Of a stretch of DNA of 64,000 nt, positions 1 through 7,314 are shown piece by piece. Under the pieces are notes generated by a model. The model had not been told where the DNA came from and made no database searches. It was given only the letters and a program-made list of their open reading frames with translations. Origin of the DNA: DASXIF01 sp036498145 (GTDB lineage Bacteria > Actinomycetota > Actinomycetes > Mycobacteriales > Jatrophihabitantaceae). The position numbers and the translations under genes were made by a program. Within the stretch, counting starts at the first letter, position 1. Every line of letters begins with the position of its first letter. The DNA lies in NCBI GenBank assembly GCA_963708625.1, contig CAVPSV010000002.1, positions 248,001-312,000 on the forward strand, in the 5' to 3' direction.

Positions 1-697
1 GGACACCAAGCTCGACGGCATCCCGTCCGAGGTGCTCGCGGCCGCGCTGAAGCAGGCTCGCGACGCCCGGCTGCACATCCTCGACGTGATGGCCGAGGCG
101 ATCGACGGGCCGGACGAGATGAGCCCCTACGCTCCGCGGGTCACCGTCGTGCACATCCCGGTGGACAAGATCGGCGCGGTGATCGGCCCGAAGGGCGCGA
201 TGATCAACTCGATCCAGGACGACACCGGCGCACAGATCACCATCGAGGACGACGGCACGATCTACGTCGGCGCCGAGGACGGGCCGGCCGCCCAGGCGGC
301 GGTCGAGCGGATCAACGCGATCGCCAACCCGCAGATGCCAAAGGTAGGGGAGCGGTTCCTGGGTACGGTCGTGAAGACCGCGGCGTTCGGGGCCTTCGTC
401 TCGCTGCTGCCCGGCAAGGACGGCCTGATCCACATCAGCAAGCTCGGCCGGGGCAAGCGCATCGGCAAGGTCGAGGACGTGGTGAACGTCGGCGACAAGC
501 TGCAGGTGGAGATCGCCGAGATCGACCAGCGCGGCAAGATCAGCCTGGTGCTGGTGGACGAGGACGCCGCCGCGAATGGCGCAACTCCGGACGCTTCGGT
601 GCAGCCGGCCGCCGCAGACCGCGGATGCCTGACTGGACCTCTCAGCCATGATCGACAGGCCGGATGTGCCGCTATAGCGATGCGGCCGGTCTGTTGA
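1..697 (+). CDS. pnp: Polynucleotide phosphorylase, C-terminal part (5' end outside window)
   Basis: This is the C-terminal end of PNPase, the phosphorolytic 3'-5' exoribonuclease of RNA turnover; codons start at base 2. I see a KH domain with its GxxG loop (IGPKG, near base 190) and then an S1 RNA-binding domain beginning at GERFLGTVVKTAAFGAFV (from about base 350). After the S1 domain the frame runs on for some 40 codons of unrecognised sequence containing three cysteines, and a strong hairpin (657-692) lies inside that tail. The natural stop may therefore be the TGA at 630-632 in the next frame, reached after a 1-base indel. Family assignment is secure; the exact end is not. Confidence 0.93.
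   Translation, partial: DTKLDGIPSEVLAAALKQARDARLHILDVMAEAIDGPDEMSPYAPRVTVVHIPVDKIGAVIGPKGAMINSIQDDTGAQITIEDDGTIYVGAEDGPAAQAAVERINAIANPQMPKVGERFLGTVVKTAAFGAFVSLLPGKDGLIHISKLGRGKRIGKVEDVVNVGDKLQVEIAEIDQRGKISLVLVDEDAAANGATPDASVQPAAADRGCLTGPLSHDRQAGCAAIAMRPVC
657..692 (+). terminator. Hairpin at the end of pnp
   Basis: An imperfect stem of about 16 pairs (two mismatches, a few G-U pairs) closes on a tiny loop around CGCTATAGCG at 670-679. No T-run follows. It probably acts as a transcription terminator or 3' end stabiliser for pnp. It overlaps the nominal last codons of pnp. Confidence 0.5.
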
Positions 698-731
698 TGA
701 AGGACAGGATTGCCCGGTAGGGAGTCGGCCC

Positions 732-1898
732 GTGACGTCGCCGTCGATGCGAGAGCTGCCCAAAGAGGTGCTCGCACTGACGACCGTGGGGTTCATGGTC
801 GCGCTCGGGCTACGGGGTGGTGGCCCCGGCGCTGCCGCTGTTCGCGCGGCACTTCGGCGTCAGCAAGACCGCGGCCGGCGCAGTGATCAGCGCCTTCGCC
901 GTGATGCGCCTGGTTACCGCGCCGTTCGTCGGGCGGCTGGTCAACGCCGCCGGCGAACGGGTGATGCTGGCGACCGGGATCGGCGTGGTCGCGGTGTCCA
1001 GCCTGCTCGCCGGGCTGTCGCAGAACTACTGGCAGCTGCTGGTGCTGCGGGGCGCCGGCGGCATCGGCTCGATCATGTTCAGCGTCAGCGCGGCCAGCAT
1101 CCTGATCCGTGTTACGCCCAGCCACCTGCGCGGTCGCGCGCAAGGCGTGTGGGCCGGCTCGTTCCTCATCGGGCTGGTCGCCGGTCCGGCCGTGGGCACG
1201 GTCGCCACCTTCTCGTTGCGGTTCCCGTTCTTCCTCTATGCCGGCACCCTGACCGTGGCAGGCAGCCTGGCACTGGCCACCCTGCGGCACAGCGAGTTCG
1301 CCGCGAAACACACCGAACGGGCACAACCGATGCCGCTTGCCACGGCGTTGCGCAACCGCGCCTACGTCGCGGCGTTGATCGCCGGGTTTGCCGGTGACTG
1401 GGCGTTCGTCGGCGCACGCACCGCGATCGTGCCCCAGTTCGTGCACGACCGGCTGCACCTGGGCAATGGCTGGGTGTACGCGGCATTCCTCATCAGCAGC
1501 ATCGTCAGCGGTGCACTCCTGCTGCCGTTCGGACGGGTCGCCGACATCCGCGGCCGCCGCCCGGTCATGGTCGGCGGTCTGCTCGCCGGTGCCCTCGGGT
1601 TCGCCTTGTTGCCGATCTTCCCGGCCATCGGCGGGCTCGTCGTGGCGATGGGCCTGATCGGCGTCGCCAGTGCCGCGGATTCGGTGGCACCGGGCGCGGT
1701 GATGGGCGACGTGGTGGGTGGGCGTGGCGGCACCGTCGTCGCGGTGTTCCAGATGTCGGGCGATCTCGGCGCCGCCCTCGGACCGGTGGTGGCCGGCTGG
1801 ATAGCCGACTGGCAGGGCTACGGCGCAACCTTTGCCGTCAGTGCCGCGATCTCGATGGTGCCGATCGGGTTCGTGCTGGCGGCGCCCGGAGACGCTGA
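732..1898 (+). CDS. MFS multidrug/metabolite efflux transporter (one or two frameshifts as sequenced)
   Basis: Major facilitator superfamily permease of about 390 residues with twelve predicted membrane segments. The GTG start at 732 gives a first helix ending ...FMVALGL. The frame then breaks near 806-812 and continues one base later as GYGVVAPALPLFARHFGVS, the typical end of TM1 and the TM1-2 loop; GRLVNAAGERV carries the loop 2-3 motif. After the last helix (ISMVPIGFVLAAP) the frame would run to 2181 through Arg-rich sequence and a perfect hairpin. I infer a second indel, with the real stop at TGA 1896-1898. The substrate cannot be told. It stands alone between pnp and the sulfate operon. 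Confidence 0.8.
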
Positions 1899-1926
1899 CC
1901 CCTCGTGCGGCCGGCGCTCGAGGGCC

Positions 1927-1949
1927 GGCGCTCGCTGTCAGCGAGCGCC
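1927..1949 (+). terminator. Perfect 10-bp hairpin after the MFS gene
   Basis: GGCGCTCGCT, loop GTC, AGCGAGCGCC form a perfect stem. It probably terminates transcription of the MFS gene. Its core CGCTGTCAGCG read on the minus strand is CGCTGACAGCG, which also fits the ClgR box seen upstream of clgR at 32981. Confidence 0.55.
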
Positions 1950-2134
1950 CGCCATCGGGAGCGGCGAATCCACCGGAAGCGGTCGCGCCCGACGTGAGCT
2001 GAGCTGGCTCCGCGGCTCAGCGCCGACTGAGCCTCCCCGCTCGGACCGTAAGTGGCGGCCGCAAACCGGCCAATTGGTGCAACTGCCGGCGGTGGTGCAC
2101 ACACCCGCTGATGTGACCTGCGCGGCTCGGCGCG

Positions 2135-2189
2135 ACGTTCCTGAACGTAGCCTATATTGTCTATGCGTTCGATCGAAATGATCGAACGC
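2135..2189 (+). promoter_or_regulatory. sbp-cys operon promoter with two palindromes
   Basis: A -10 box TATATT lies at 2153-2158. It is flanked by two perfect inverted repeats: ACGTTC-CT-GAACGT (2135-2148) and GCGTTCGATC-N5-GATCGAACGC (2165-2189). The second would sit at about +1 to +25, a position suited to repression. I infer operators for the operon's own Rrf2 regulator. The rest of the 1950-2221 gap shows nothing else. Confidence 0.55.
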
Positions 2190-2221
2190 TTCCGCCGTGG
2201 CCTGACGAGAGGGACATACCG

Positions 2222-3262
2222 ATGAGCCTGCTGACCACCCGCCGTGGCCGAACCGCCACCGTGCTCGCCGTGGCGACCGCCGCCGCGCTCGCGGTCGCGG
2301 GCTGCTCGTCGAGCAAGACCAACTCCTCCGGCAACGGGTCCTCGACCGGCGGCAAGGTGGCCATCGTCGCCTACTCCGTACCCAAACCTGCCTATGACGC
2401 ACTCGAGACGGCGTTCAAGGCGACGTCGACCGGCAGCGGTGTGTCGTTCTCGGCCTCCTACGGCGCGAGCGGGAGCCAGAGCAAAGCGGTATCGAGTGGT
2501 CAGCCGGCCGACTTCGTGAACTTCTCCACCGGGTCGGACATGACCAAGCTGGTGCCCAAGTTCGTCGCCGCCGACTGGAACTCCGGATCCACCAAGGGCA
2601 TCGTGTCCGATTCCGTCGTCGTCATCGTGGTGCGCAAGGGCAACCCGAAGCACATCACCGGCTGGGATGACCTGATCAAGCCGGGTATCAAGATCGTGAC
2701 GCCGGATCCCGCGTCGTCCGGCTCGGCCAAGTGGAACATCCTGGCCGCGTACGAGCACGTCATCTCCGACGGCGGTACCGAGGCGCAGGCGCAGGACTAC
2801 CTGACGAAGTTCTTCAAGAACGTGGTGGCCAAGCCGTCCAGCGGTTCCACCGCGACCAGCACCTTCACCTCGGGCACCGGTGACGTCCTGATCTCCTACG
2901 AGAGCGAAGCGATCGCCGCCCGCGTCAAGGGCGCGTCCGTCGACTACGTCGTGCCCAACGAGTCGATGCTCATCGAGACTCCGGCCGCAGTGACGGTTAA
3001 CGCCAATCAGGCCGCGAAGAACTTCCTGGCGTTCGCGCTGAGCACGGCGGGTCAGCAGATCTTCGCCGAGAAGGGCTTCCGTCCGGCGGTCAGCGGCGTG
3101 AGCGTGAGCAGCGTTGCGGGCGCCAACGATCCGTCCAACGCGTACCCGACGGTATCGAAGCTCACCACGATCTCGGAGTTGGGCGGCTGGTCGGCCGTCA
3201 ACACCAAGTTCTTCGACGCGAGCACCGGAATCGTCACCAAGATCGAGAACGCGTCAGGGTGA
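2222..3262 (+). CDS. sbp: Sulfate ABC transporter substrate-binding lipoprotein
   Basis: Periplasm-side sulfate (or thiosulfate) receptor of the CysTWA importer, 346 residues. The signal peptide ends in a lipobox VAGC with the lipidated Cys at residue 28, followed by a Ser/Gly/Asn-rich linker. The region RKGNPKHITGWDDLIKPG and the following TPDPASSGSAKWNILAAYEH are the family's typical sulfate-binding segment. A good Shine-Dalgarno (GAGAGGGA, 2207-2214) precedes ATG. The stop codon overlaps the GTG of cysT (GTGA), so the two genes are translationally coupled. Sulfate specificity follows from family motifs and operon partners, not from direct evidence. Confidence 0.92.
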   Translation: MSLLTTRRGRTATVLAVATAAALAVAGCSSSKTNSSGNGSSTGGKVAIVAYSVPKPAYDALETAFKATSTGSGVSFSASYGASGSQSKAVSSGQPADFVNFSTGSDMTKLVPKFVAADWNSGSTKGIVSDSVVVIVVRKGNPKHITGWDDLIKPGIKIVTPDPASSGSAKWNILAAYEHVISDGGTEAQAQDYLTKFFKNVVAKPSSGSTATSTFTSGTGDVLISYESEAIAARVKGASVDYVVPNESMLIETPAAVTVNANQAAKNFLAFALSTAGQQIFAEKGFRPAVSGVSVSSVAGANDPSNAYPTVSKLTTISELGGWSAVNTKFFDASTGIVTKIENASG

Positions 3263-4125
3263 CGCTGCTGCAGGACGCTCCCGGCGCGGTGTCGAGTGAC
3301 ACCGCGCCGCGGCGAGTGGTGGACCGGTCCGATGCGACGCCACGGCTGACCCGCGGTCCAGGCCTGGGGCTGGGACTGGCCGTGTCCTGGCTGAGCCTGC
3401 TGGTGCTCATCCCGTTGGCTGCCGTCGTCGCCAAGAGCACCGGCGGCGGCTGGCACAGGGTTCTGGCACGAGGTCACCACACCCGGTGCCTTGCAGGCGC
3501 TGAAACTCACCGTGTTGTGCTCGCTCGGTGTCAGCATCGTGAACGCGGTGATGGGTACGCTGGTGGCCTGGGTGCTGGTCCGAGATTCGTTCCCGGGCAA
3601 GCGACTGGTCGAGATCGTGATCGACATCCCGTTCGCCCTGCCGACTATCGTCGCCGGGCTGGTGCTGCTCATCCTGTACGGGCCCACCTCGCCGATCGGG
3701 ATGAACCTGCTGGGCACGCAACGCGGGGTGTTCTTCGCGCTGTTGTTCGTCACGTTGCCCTTCGTCGTGCGGACCGTCCAGCCGGTGCTGATCAATCTCG
3801 ACGGCGAGGCCGAGGAGGCGGCGGCCTCACTCGGCGCTTCGCAGTTCACCACGTTCCGCCGGATCGTGCTGCCGGTGCTGGTGCCGGCGATCGCGTCGGG
3901 CACCGCGCTCGCATTCGCCCGGGCAATGGGCGAGTACGGCTCGATGATCCTGATCTCCGGCGGGATCAACCGGACCCGGGTCTCGTCCATGTACATCTAT
4001 CAGCAGATCGAGAACTTCGACTACGCCGGCCGCGGCGGCCAGCGCGACGGTGCTTGCTCGTGGTGAGCCTGATCGTCCTGGTCGCGCTCGATCTACTGCA
4101 GCGATGGGCGGCCCGTCGTGGCTAA
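3259..4125 (+). CDS. cysT: Sulfate ABC transporter permease CysT (frameshifted as sequenced)
   Basis: First inner-membrane permease subunit of the sulfate importer, about 288 residues. GTG overlaps the sbp stop. The frame is correct to ...VAKSTGGGW, then breaks near 3461 (one extra G in CACAGGGTT would explain it). It continues in the next frame as FWHEVTTPGALQALKLT through the conserved permease loop EEAAASLGASQFTTFRRIVLPVLVPAI. It breaks again near 4030-4055 and finishes as VVSLIVLVALDLLQRWAARRG. The protein signal is intact on both sides of each break, so I infer sequencing indels. The stop overlaps the cysW start. Confidence 0.88.
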   Translation: MTLLQDAPGAVSSDTAPRRVVDRSDATPRLTRGPGLGLGLAVSWLSLLVLIPLAAVVAKSTGGGWHRVLARGHHTRCLAGAETHRVVLARCQHRERGDGYAGGLGAGPRFVPGQATGRDRDRHPVRPADYRRRAGAAHPVRAHLADRDEPAGHATRGVLRAVVRHVALRRADRPAGADQSRRRGRGGGGLTRRFAVHHVPPDRAAGAGAGDRVGHRARIRPGNGRVRLDDPDLRRDQPDPGLVHVHLSADRELRLRRPRRPARRCLLVVSLIVLVALDLLQRWAARRG

Positions 4126-4938
4126 CCGGGTCGCTCGCACGGTCGCGATACTCGCTGCGAACGATCGGCGATCGCCTACGTCGCGCTGATCGTCGCGCTG
4201 CCGCTGATCGTCATCTGCTGGCGAGTGGTCGAGCAGGGCGGTAGCAAGTTCTGGGACGCGATCAGCTCCGGCCAGGCGGTCAAGGCGTTCGAGCTCACCG
4301 GGATCGTGTCGGCGGCGGCGGTCGTGATCAACACCGTGTTCGGTGTCGGCGTCGCACTGCTGCTCGCCCGGTACCGGTTCCCGGGCAAGCGGTTGCTCAG
4401 CGCGCTGATCGACCTGTCCATCTCGGTGTCGCCGATCGTCGTCGGCCTGGCGCTGGTGCTTGTCTACGGTCCGTACAACGGATGGTTCGGCAAGGGCCTC
4501 AACGATGCTGGCGTGAAGATCATCTACGCGGTGCCGGGCATGATCCTGGCCACCGCGTTCGTCTCGTTGCCGCTCGTCGTGCGCGAGGTCGTGCCGGTGC
4601 TCGAAGAGGAGGGCATCGACCAGGAGCAGGCGGCCCGGGTGCTCGGCGCGGGGGCGCGGCAGCGATTCTGGCGCATCACGCTGCCGACGATCAAGTGGGC
4701 GCTGGCGTACGGCGTGGTGCTGAGCATCGCGCGCTCGATCGGCGAATTCGGTGCCGTCAAGGTGGTCTCCGGCGACATCAGCGGGGCGGGTCAAACGCAA
4801 ACCGCGACGCTGCTGGTGGACGAGCGCGCCGAACAACTCGAGCCGGGCAGCTATCAGGTGGCGCTCGTCCTCATCGCGATCGCGGTGCTCGCGATCGTCG
4901 TCGTCTCCCTCATCCGGCCGAAGGAACACCAGGGATGA
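4118..4938 (+). CDS. cysW: Sulfate ABC transporter permease CysW (frameshifted as sequenced)
   Basis: Second permease subunit, about 273 residues. The GTG at 4118 overlaps the cysT TAA. The first residues (VANRVARTVAILA) are in one frame and the first helix AYVALIVALPLIVICW is in another. Removing one A from CGAACG and one G from TCGGCG near 4155-4165 restores a single frame. From there the protein is continuous, with the conserved EEEGIDQEQAARVLGAGARQ coupling loop that contacts CysA, and it ends RPKEHQG. Its stop TGA overlaps the ATG of a 27-codon ORF that leads into cysA. Confidence 0.9.
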
Positions 4939-4966
4939 GCGAGCGCAGCGAGCAAATCAATGGGCA
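4935..4966 (+). repeat. SERSE-type repeat, copy 1
   Basis: The DNA ATGAGCGAGCGCAGCGAGC and the next 13 bases resemble the copy at 21453-21480 (minus strand). Both contain GAGCGnAGCGAGC followed by AAT and GGG. Confidence 0.5.
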
Positions 4967-5018
4967 TCGTGAGCTTGGAATCGCATGCGTGCCCGCAGCG
5001 AAGCGAGGACACGCATGA
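4935..5018 (+). CDS. Small coupling ORF (27 aa, starts MSERSE) between cysW and cysA
   Basis: A 27-residue frame begins MSERSEQINGHRELG. Its ATG overlaps the cysW stop (ATGA) and its TGA overlaps the cysA ATG (ATGA). It thus bridges the two genes without a gap and carries the cysA Shine-Dalgarno-like GCGAGGAC. A related cassette, MRERSERMG, precedes a membrane-protein gene at 21479 on the other strand with the same stop/start overlap. I infer a ribosome-loading or reinitiation leader rather than a functional peptide. No function is known to me. Confidence 0.5.
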   Translation: MSERSEQINGHRELGIACVPAAKRGHA

Positions 5019-6097
5019 GTATCAAGGCGGTAGGCATAACCAAGCGCTTCGGCGACTTCGTCGCGCTGGACAACGTCGATCTCTCCGTCGCGAGCGGGCG
5101 GCTGACCGCGCTGCTCGGCCCCAGTGGCGGCGGCAAGTCCACCTTGCTGCGGATCATCGGCGGCCTGGAGGACCCGGACAGCGGCACCGTGCACATCGAC
5201 GGCCAGGAGGCCACCGGCGTGCCTGCGCAGCGCCGCAACGTCGGCTTCGTCTTCCAGCACTACGCCGCGTTCAAGCACCTGTCGGTGTATCGCAACGTGG
5301 CCTTCGGCTTGGAGATCCGCAAGCGCCCGAAGCAGGAGATCCGCCGGCGGGTCGGCGAGCTGCTCGATCTGGTGCACCTGAGCCAGTTCGCCGACCGGCT
5401 GCCGTCGCAACTGTCCGGCGGCCAGCGGCAGCGTATGGCGCTGGCCCGGGCACTGGCAGTCGAGCCCAAGGTGCTGCTGCTGGACGAGCCGTTCGGAGCC
5501 CTGGATGCAAAGGTGCGCAAGGAACTGCGCGACTGGCTGCGCAGACTGCACGACGAGGTACACGTCACCACCGTCTTCGTCACGCACGACCAGGAGGAGG
5601 CGCTGGAGGTCTCCGACGAGCTTGTCGTCATCAATGCCGGGCGGATCGAGCAGGTCGGCCCGCCCGATGAGCTCTACGACCGTCCGGCCAATGAGTTCGT
5701 GATGGGTTTTCTGGGCCCGGTGACCACGCTGGGCGGGCAGATGGTCCGCCCGCACGACGTGGAGATCTTCACCGAGCACGTGGACGGCGCGGTGCCGGGT
5801 CAGGTCGCAAAGCTGCAGCGGATCGGCTACGAGGTACGGGCGACGGTGCGCACCAGCGACGGCGAGCCGTGGGTCCAGCTCACCCGGGGCCAGGCCGAAG
5901 CGCTGCAATTGACCGGAGGATCTGCGGTCTGGTTGCGTGCGGCGCCGCACGCGGCGGCGCTGACTTTGCAAGACTCTGTGCATGCAGATTTCCGCGAAGA
6001 CGGACTACGCGGTCCGGGCGCTGTTGAGCCTGGCGGCCCGGGAGCCGGATCTGGTCAAGGTGGACGCGGTCGTCTCGGAGCAGGGGCTGCCACGTAA
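5015..6097 (+). CDS. cysA: Sulfate ABC transporter ATP-binding protein CysA
   Basis: ATPase of the sulfate importer. Visible motifs are Walker A GPSGGGKST (35-43), Q-loop Gln81, ABC signature LSGGQ (133-137), Walker B LLLDEP (154-159) and the H-loop His191. The ATG at 5015 is chosen because MSIKAVGITKRF begins the fold; upstream residues belong to the small coupling ORF. A TOBE-like C-terminal domain follows (about 235-325). The nominal last ~39 codons overlap the Rrf2 gene and are Gly/Arg-rich; they are unlikely to be real. A 1-base indel would give the TGA at 5961-5963. Confidence 0.93.
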   Translation: MSIKAVGITKRFGDFVALDNVDLSVASGRLTALLGPSGGGKSTLLRIIGGLEDPDSGTVHIDGQEATGVPAQRRNVGFVFQHYAAFKHLSVYRNVAFGLEIRKRPKQEIRRRVGELLDLVHLSQFADRLPSQLSGGQRQRMALARALAVEPKVLLLDEPFGALDAKVRKELRDWLRRLHDEVHVTTVFVTHDQEEALEVSDELVVINAGRIEQVGPPDELYDRPANEFVMGFLGPVTTLGGQMVRPHDVEIFTEHVDGAVPGQVAKLQRIGYEVRATVRTSDGEPWVQLTRGQAEALQLTGGSAVWLRAAPHAAALTLQDSVHADFREDGLRGPGAVEPGGPGAGSGQGGRGRLGAGAAT

Positions 6098-6437
6098 ATT
6101 CGTCGAGGCGATCCTGGGCGAGCTGCGCCGGGCGAACCTGGTACGCAGCCAGCGCGGCGCCGATGGCGGCTACGGACTTGCCCGGCCCGCAAACGAGATC
6201 ACGCTCGGGGCGGTTATCCGTGCGGTGGACGGACCGCTGGCCGAGATCCGCGGGCTGAGGGCACACGAGACCACCTATTCCGGCGTCGCGACGCACTTGC
6301 CGGAGGTGTGGGTGGCGGTGCGCGCCAGCCTGCGCAAGGTGCTCGACGAGACGACGCTGGCGCAGGTTCTCAGCGGCAAGCTGCCCGCGCACGTGCGGCG
6401 TATGGTCGAGTCGCCGGAGGCATGGCTGCCGAGATGA
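5982..6437 (+). CDS. Rrf2-family transcriptional regulator, likely of sulfur metabolism
   Basis: A 151-residue winged-helix regulator that begins MQISAKTDYAVRALLSLA, the family hallmark, with wing segment RSQRGADGGYGLARP. It contains no cysteine at all, so it cannot bind an iron-sulfur cluster as IscR or NsrR do. It resembles the cysteine-metabolism repressor class (CymR type). It follows the cys genes directly and probably controls them; candidate operators are the palindromes at 2135-2189. The effector is unknown (CymR uses a CysK partner, which is not in this window). Confidence 0.85.
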   Translation: MQISAKTDYAVRALLSLAAREPDLVKVDAVVSEQGLPRKFVEAILGELRRANLVRSQRGADGGYGLARPANEITLGAVIRAVDGPLAEIRGLRAHETTYSGVATHLPEVWVAVRASLRKVLDETTLAQVLSGKLPAHVRRMVESPEAWLPR

Positions 6438-6451
6438 GCTGAACCGCACCG

Positions 6452-7001
6452 ATGAATGTAGAAATCGTCGAGGGCGACATCACCGCCCAGCGGGTCGACG
6501 CGATCGTGAACGCCGCGAACTCGTCGCTGTTCGGCGGCGGCGGGGTGGACGGCGCGATCCATCGCAAGGGCGGCCGCGCGATCCTGCACGAGTGCCGCAA
6601 GCTGCGCGACTCCGGACTACCCGGACGGGCTGCCCGCGGGACAAGCGGTGGCCACTACCGCGGGCAAGCTGCCGGCTCGCTGGGTGATTCACACCGTCGG
6701 GCCGATCTACCGGCACGGTGACGCAGAGACCTTGCGCGCGTGCTACCGCAACTCGTTGCAGGTGGCGGCCGAACTCGGGGCGCGGACGGTGGCGTTCCCA
6801 CTGATTTCCGCGGGTGCGTTCGGCTGGCCGGTCGAGGACGCCATCCGCCAAGCCATGGCTGCCATCCGCGAGGCGCCCGGCGATGCCGAAGTCCGGCTCG
6901 TGCTGTACGGGCCGGACACCTACCGCCTGGCCCTGTCGATCCTGGCCGACGCCGACGCCGACGCCGAGGGCGACGCGCGAGCGCCAGGCCCACGCGGATG
7001 A
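6452..7001 (+). CDS. Macro-domain ADP-ribose hydrolase, YmdB type (frameshifted as sequenced)
   Basis: About 183 residues. The N-terminus MNVEIVEGDITAQRVDAIVN with the loop NAANSSLFGGGGVDGAIH is the classic macro-domain ADP-ribose site. The frame breaks near 6612-6617 and resumes one frame later as YPDGLPAGQAVATTAGKL, then WVIHTVGP and the phosphate loop ISAGAFGWP. Family members deacetylate O-acetyl-ADP-ribose or remove ADP-ribose from proteins and nucleic acids. The gene starts 14 bases after the Rrf2 stop and may be co-transcribed. It ends in an acidic ADADADAEGD tail. Confidence 0.88.
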
Positions 7002-7045
7002 GCGCACGACGGCGCCGCCGAAGAGCAATAAACGCAGGGTCCCTG

Positions 7046-7073
7046 TTGACGCGTCGGACGGCGCGCGTAGGTT
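7046..7073 (+). promoter_or_regulatory. Promoter of the Pro-rich small gene
   Basis: TTGACG (7046-7051), a 16-base spacer and TAGGTT (7068-7073) make a good housekeeping promoter. Predicted transcription begins near 7080, 22 bases before the ATG at 7102. Confidence 0.6.
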
Positions 7074-7101
7074 TGGCATTGCGGCGAACTGGGAGTGGGC
7101 C

Positions 7102-7314
7102 ATGGGCGATATCGGTCCGGTGCGCAACCGGTACGAGGTACTCGCGCTGCACGACCGGAAGGACCCCAGAGAGCGCCGCAGCACCGGTCCGACGACGGCG
7201 CCGACGTGGCGCATCCCTGATCCGGATCCGATGCCGGTTCCTGCCCCGGAACCGGTGCCGGACCCGAGCGCTCCGGCACCCGACCCGGTGCCACAGCCAC
7301 CGAGCACCAGGTGA
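7102..7314 (+). CDS. Small proline-rich protein of unknown function (70 aa)
   Basis: I do not recognise a family. The first half (MGDIGPVRNRYEVLALHDRK) is charged and includes DRKDPRERR. The second half is a rigid repeat in which proline occurs at almost every second position (DPDPMPVPAPEPVPDPS). A Shine-Dalgarno GGGAGTGGG (7091-7099) and a promoter at 7046-7073 support it. Its stop is immediately followed by the GTG of the next gene, so the two are probably coupled. The extended Pro tail could span a gap or bind a partner, perhaps the membrane protein encoded next. Confidence 0.6.
   Translation: MGDIGPVRNRYEVLALHDRKDPRERRSTGPTTAPTWRIPDPDPMPVPAPEPVPDPSAPAPDPVPQPPSTR

Noticed and set aside
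1899..2181. Extension of the MFS protein to TGA 2181
   Set aside because: The sequence is Arg/Ser-rich, runs through a perfect hairpin and into the sbp promoter; not seen in MFS proteins.
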